From contig NZ_AQQY01000001.1 of NCBI RefSeq assembly GCF_000671395.1, forward strand, positions 248,001 to 312,000: a DNA stretch of 64,000 bases. Reading direction: 5' to 3'. A program made the translations under genes and the position numbers. This DNA comes from Actibacterium atlanticum (lineage in GTDB: Bacteria > Pseudomonadota > Alphaproteobacteria > Rhodobacterales > Rhodobacteraceae). A model generated the notes under the pieces. The model was given only the letters and a program-made list of their open reading frames with translations. It was not told the DNA's origin and made no database searches. Position 1 is the first letter of the stretch, and each line of letters opens with the position of its first letter. This document shows, piece after piece, positions 62,185 through 64,000 of the stretch.

Positions 62185-64000
62185 TCAGGCGACTGCCTGC
62201 GCGAAGCTGCCGCGATAGAGAGCCCCGATTTCCACCATCAAGGCGGTGCTTTCGCCAAAGGAAATCGTGTCGCCGCCAAAGCGACCGACCGTCTCTAGAG
62301 AGACACCTGCTTTCGTAGCCGCCGCAGCCAAAGCCGTGGCCTGATCCGGCGAACAGGCGATCAGATAGCGCCCCTGATCCTCGCCAAATAGCGTTGCGGT
62401 ATCGCTTGCTTCAATTTGAACGCCCACATTTCCCGCCAGCGCCATCTCAAATGCTGCCAGCGCCAGACCGCCGTCCGCCAGATCCGAACAAGCCCCGATC
62501 AGCGCGCGGTTGTCGCGGATGAAATCGCCGTGCTTGGCTTCGGCGGCCAGATCGACATGGGGTGCGTCCCCATCTTCGCGGCCAAACATTTCATAAAGCA
62601 GCGCCGACTGGCCCAGATGGCCCTCGGTGGTGCCCAAAACCAGTGCCACCTGACCTGCGGCCGCTGCACCACTGATCAGATCGTCCAGATGGGTCAAAAG
62701 ACCCACGGCGCCGATGGTTGGCGTGGGCAGGATGCCCTGACCGTCGGTTTCATTGTAAAGCGACACGTTGCCCGACACGATCGGCACATCCAGCGCCGCG
62801 ACAGCCTCGCCAATGCCTTTGATGGCGCCGACGAACTGGCCCATGATCTCGGGCTTTTCGGGGTTGCCGAAGTTCAGGTTGTCGGTGGTGGCCAAAGGCT
62901 TGGCACCCACAGCAGACAAGTTGCGATACGCCTCGGCCACGGCCTGTTTGCCGCCTTCAATCGGGTTGGCGCGCACATAGCGCGGGGTCACGTCGCTGGT
63001 AAAGGCCAGCGCCTTGTCGGTGCCATGCACACGCACGATGCCCGCGCCAAGGCCCGGCGTGCGGACGGTATCGCCCATCACCTGACTGTCGTATTGTTCA
63101 TAGACCCAGTTTTTGGCCGCATAGTTGGGCGACGACACCAGCGCCTTGAGCCCTTCAATCGCGTCCACGGTGGGCGCGTCAGTCAGCGGGGTGGCTGCCG
63201 GGGTGGCAACCCACGGGCGGTCATATTCAGGTGCGGTGCCCGACAGGGCCTTCAGCGGCAGATCGGCTTTGACCTCACCGTTGTGTTTGATCAGGAAGCG
63301 GTCTTCATCAATCGTGTGACCAACGATCGCGAAATCCAGATCCCATTTCTCGAACACTGCGCGGGCGGCGTCTTCTTTCTCGGGCTTCAGGACCATCAAC
63401 ATGCGTTCCTGAGACTCTGACAGCATCATCTCATAGGCGGTCATGTTCTCTTCGCGCTGCGGGACGCATTCCAGATCAAGCTGAACGCCCAGATTGCCCT
63501 TGTCGCCCATTTCGACGGCGGAACATGTCAGGCCAGCAGCGCCCATATCCTGAATAGAGATCACAGCGCCGGTTTGCATTAGCTCAAGGGTGGCTTCCAT
63601 CAGGCGTTTCTCGGTGAACGGGTCACCGACCTGAACTGTGGGGCGTTTTTCTTCGATGGTGTCGTCAAACTCGGCCGAGGCCATAGTTGCACCGCCAACG
63701 CCATCACGACCGGTTTTGGCACCCAGATACACAACCGGCATGCCGACACCCGAGGCGGCGGAGTAGAAAATCTTGTCAGTATCCGCCAGACCAGCGGCAA
63801 AGGCGTTTACAAGGCAGTTGCCGTTATAGGCGGGGTGGAACCGCACTTCGCCGCCCACGGTGGGCACACCGAAACAGTTGCCATAGCCGCCGACACCTTC
63901 GACCACACCGTTGACCAACTGACGGGTCTTGGGGTGGGAGGTTTCGCCGAACGACAAAGAGTTCATCGCCGCAATCGGGCGCGCGCCCATGGTGAACACG
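62185..64000 (-). CDS. purL: Phosphoribosylformylglycinamidine synthase, PurL subunit (start beyond the right edge)
   Basis: The ATP-dependent amidation of FGAR to FGAM in purine synthesis (EC 6.3.5.3), with PurQ and PurS. About 605 C-terminal residues are present: [79 protein letters not shown] and [15 protein letters not shown]. This is the small PurL type, not the fused long form. The start lies right of base 64000. Confidence 0.97.
   Translation of the reverse strand, partial: VFTMGARPIAAMNSLSFGETSHPKTRQLVNGVVEGVGGYGNCFGVPTVGGEVRFHPAYNGNCLVNAFAAGLADTDKIFYSAASGVGMPVVYLGAKTGRDGVGGATMASAEFDDTIEEKRPTVQVGDPFTEKRLMEATLELMQTGAVISIQDMGAAGLTCSAVEMGDKGNLGVQLDLECVPQREENMTAYEMMLSESQERMLMVLKPEKEDAARAVFEKWDLDFAIVGHTIDEDRFLIKHNGEVKADLPLKALSGTAPEYDRPWVATPAATPLTDAPTVDAIEGLKALVSSPNYAAKNWVYEQYDSQVMGDTVRTPGLGAGIVRVHGTDKALAFTSDVTPRYVRANPIEGGKQAVAEAYRNLSAVGAKPLATTDNLNFGNPEKPEIMGQFVGAIKGIGEAVAALDVPIVSGNVSLYNETDGQGILPTPTIGAVGLLTHLDDLISGAAAAGQVALVLGTTEGHLGQSALLYEMFGREDGDAPHVDLAAEAKHGDFIRDNRALIGACSDLADGGLALAAFEMALAGNVGVQIEASDTATLFGEDQGRYLIACSPDQATALAAAATKAGVSLETVGRFGGDTISFGESTALMVEIGALYRGSFAQAVA

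Overview
The window looks like a chromosomal segment of a marine-type alphaproteobacterium of the Rhodobacterales (Roseobacter/Rhodobacter group). The evidence is gene content and order (hemA preceded by a small secreted protein gene, purL-bolA-grxD, zapA with an upstream coiled-coil gene, a mmsA/mmsB valine block), the GTTC-N7-GTTC alphaproteobacterial SOS box before uvrA, GC-rich codon use, and many 4-nt start/stop overlaps. No phage, integrase, insertion sequence, rRNA or CRISPR array was seen.

Region by region. 1-9101: accessory genes of a periplasmic PQQ-dependent alcohol dehydrogenase system (c-type cytochromes, ABC-type exporter, beta-propeller, two periplasmic binding proteins, NosR-like membrane flavo/Fe-S protein). 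The dehydrogenase itself is not visible and probably lies left of base 1. 9244-13704: adenine deaminase, pirin, PepSY membrane protein and DUF2946 protein. 13901-14081: two identical tRNA-Asp genes. 14206-17186: small membrane protein, thioesterase, alpha/beta hydrolase, M20 peptidase. 17317-19600: hemA with a long leader and an FNR-type box. 19719-34637: envelope and housekeeping genes (RodZ-like protein, DsbA-like protein, M48 protease, aminotransferase, amidase, methyltransferase, PBP1A, RF2, DUF2189 protein, bactofilin plus M23 peptidase, DUF455 protein, peroxiredoxin). 34740-41285: AsmA/YhdP-like giant, queA, DUF924 protein, lipoamide dehydrogenase. 41369-44308: a 979-residue glycosidase-like RTX protein of lower GC than its surroundings. 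44518-47376: uvrA. 47400-54708: valine/isobutyrate catabolism (mmsA, isobutyryl-CoA dehydrogenase, HIBYL-CoA hydrolase, mmsB) with a Crp/Fnr regulator coupled to mmsB and a divergent LysR gene. 55765-60206: CBS protein, coaD, a tiny membrane protein, a GapB-like GAPDH and transketolase. 60420-64000: coiled-coil protein plus ZapA, then grxD, a tiny ORF, bolA and partial purL.

The most unusual non-coding signals are four consecutive 11-bp direct repeats in the PQQ cluster (3011-3054); an FNR-type box placed as in a class II promoter before the first cytochrome gene (308-321) and another before hemA (17929-17942); two interlocked perfect inverted repeats upstream of gap (58062-58113); an 18-bp palindrome upstream of tkt (60270-60287); and a perfect GGTGAC/GTCACC operator beside the Crp/Fnr gene. 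Two genes below usual ORF-length cut-offs are proposed: 56771-56914 (47 aa, membrane) and 61749-61883 (44 aa).
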